A DNA stretch of 64,000 nucleotides, from NCBI GenBank assembly GCA_016713985.1, contig JADJOD010000030.1, positions 65,523-129,522 of the forward strand, read 5' to 3'. How positions within the stretch are numbered: the first letter of the stretch is position 1; every line of letters begins with the position of its first letter. Shown in pieces: positions 63,201 to 64,000 of the stretch. The position numbers and the translations under genes are program-made. The notes beneath the pieces were generated by a model. It made no database searches and was not told the DNA's origin. It worked only from the letters and a program-made list of their open reading frames with translations. Origin of the DNA: Lewinellaceae bacterium (GTDB lineage Bacteria; Bacteroidota; Bacteroidia; Chitinophagales; Saprospiraceae).

Positions 63201-64000
63201 CACTGCCGCGTATTGGCAACGTTCCGTGCTGCCGATCACACCTGTAAATGCCGTACCCGAAGTGATGCCGATGCGATAACGCGCACCGGTGATGTTTTCC
63301 TAAGTGTTGCAGGTCGTCCTGAACGGCGGTGATAAATTCCAGGGCACGATCCACGTTATTTTCAAACGAAACCGGCGCGCCAAAAATGCAAAATATGACG
63401 CCGCCCTTGTCGCCAAAGTCAATCTCCTTGAAGTATCCGCCAAAATTTTCACACTGTTCGAGCACCACTGTGGCAAAGTGATCGAGCGCCTCATGGGTAT
63501 CGACGTCGGTAAAAGACAAAAACACACTCACCACGTTGCGGAATTCGCCGATACCGGGATTGGTGAACACCTCTTTCGGCAAAAAATCCGACATTACAAT
63601 GGGGTCGGGTTTGGGCAATTTGGGGGCGGAATTTGTGCCGGGAGCCGATTCATCGAGGTTGATGCCTTCCAGTTTCAGTTTAAAAAAACCATCGCCAATC
63701 GGCTCGCTGTCAATGATTTCCGGGCGAATAAACTTTAAAAAACGCTCGTCCGACACTACTTCAAGGCTGTTTGCGTGCACCTGCGCCTGCGAGCAGCCGT
63801 CGATGGGTGCGCCCGGAAATAATATCCTTGCGTTTTATTCCCACCTTCACTCCGCTACGCTTCCGAAATTCCGATCTTGGTCCCGATGTTATTAAACAAA
63901 ATGGAATCTTCCGTTCCTGGTCGCTGATAAAACGCCGGGAGTGTGGATTGCGCCGTTTCCGCAACACGCAGGGCGATAGCCGCTGTTCGCGTTGGTAGGG
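60214..64000 (-). CDS. nucleotide cyclase-like/AAA ATPase/TPR protein, 5' end beyond window, many frameshifts
   Basis: One giant gene (over 1260 residues in view) read in pieces linked by frameshifts near 63800, 63310, 62900, 62715, 62420 and 61285. In order: the end of a first cyclase-like domain (YYFR, then GAPIDGCSQAQVHANSLEV); a second class III cyclase-like domain (NVVSVFLSFTDVDTHEALDH... FCIFGAPVSFENNVDRALEF) whose metal-binding Asp pair looks degenerate; an NTPase domain with Walker A GEAGIGKSRLSYEF and a Walker-B-like VIELEDAHWYDD; and about a dozen tetratricopeptide repeats (e.g. TLYTNLGIIYLEKGALDSAL). Such proteins sense small molecules or oligomerise on stimuli. The large number of frameshifts might be decay, but every domain is well conserved. 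Confidence 0.7.

Noticed and set aside
1..64000. tRNA, rRNA or known riboswitch genes
   Set aside because: No T-loop consensus, rRNA-like segment or B12/TPP/SAM riboswitch core was noticed on either strand; a covariance scan was not possible here.

Overview
The window looks like a chromosomal segment of a gliding-type Bacteroidota, most likely from the Saprospiria/Chitinophagia side of the phylum. The evidence is: gliding/type IX secretion genes (gldB, gldG and a DUF5103 'plug' protein); several large secreted proteins with T9SS-type C-terminal sorting domains; PorT-like outer-membrane barrels; BatD; a POT peptide transporter; and recurring upstream boxes of the TAnnTTTG type, which is the Bacteroidota -7 promoter element. 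The taxonomic call below phylum is inference. No rRNA, tRNA, CRISPR array, phage or intact insertion sequence was seen.

Layout. 1-6.6 kb: OmpA tail, thioredoxin, DoxX-like protein, small NTF2-fold proteins, a DinB/DinB/GNAT operon facing a CGNR-type regulator, dipeptide epimerase. 6.7-10.3 kb: leaderless subtilase with two SH3b domains, then a kynureninase whose C-terminus is replaced by a ~430-bp foldback repeat. 10.3-20.7 kb: lipoprotein, methyltransferase, a T9SS-type secreted protein, methylmalonyl-CoA mutase, a 1344-aa T9SS BNR/LamG protein, glycosyltransferase. 20.7-29.6 kb: BatD, GldB, beta-barrels, a TetR regulator and a nucleotidyltransferase-like protein. 29.6-39 kb: M14 peptidase, CotH protein, T9SS plug, RluA pseudouridine synthase/response regulator/OmpA operon, TIGR01777 epimerase. 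39-44.7 kb: B12-radical SAM enzyme, an AT-richer two-gene island (OLD/AAA-type ATPase plus a small Toprim-like protein), and ligA. 44.7-55.8 kb: lipoprotein, POT transporter, 943-aa T9SS protein, rnhB, hpt, a gldG/ABM/S1-P1-like cluster. 55.8-64 kb: IorBA-type molybdenum hydroxylase, beta-CASP metallo-hydrolase, and a very large cyclase-AAA-TPR protein running off the right edge.

Many genes are split by single-base frameshifts, yet the protein continues cleanly in another frame (at least eleven genes, often at homopolymers). I read most of these as sequencing/assembly indels rather than decay and give merged coordinates; the exact frameshift positions are approximate. The kynureninase and the GNAT remnant at 4.6 kb look genuinely truncated.

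The best candidate for an undescribed system is the ATPase + Toprim-like pair at 41.0-42.5 kb. It resembles two-gene anti-phage modules (OLD/PARIS/RloAB logic) and sits beside an orphan transcript-like region with its own terminator. The foldback element at 9.9-10.3 kb and a duplicated 5' leader in front of two secretion-related genes are the main non-coding curiosities.
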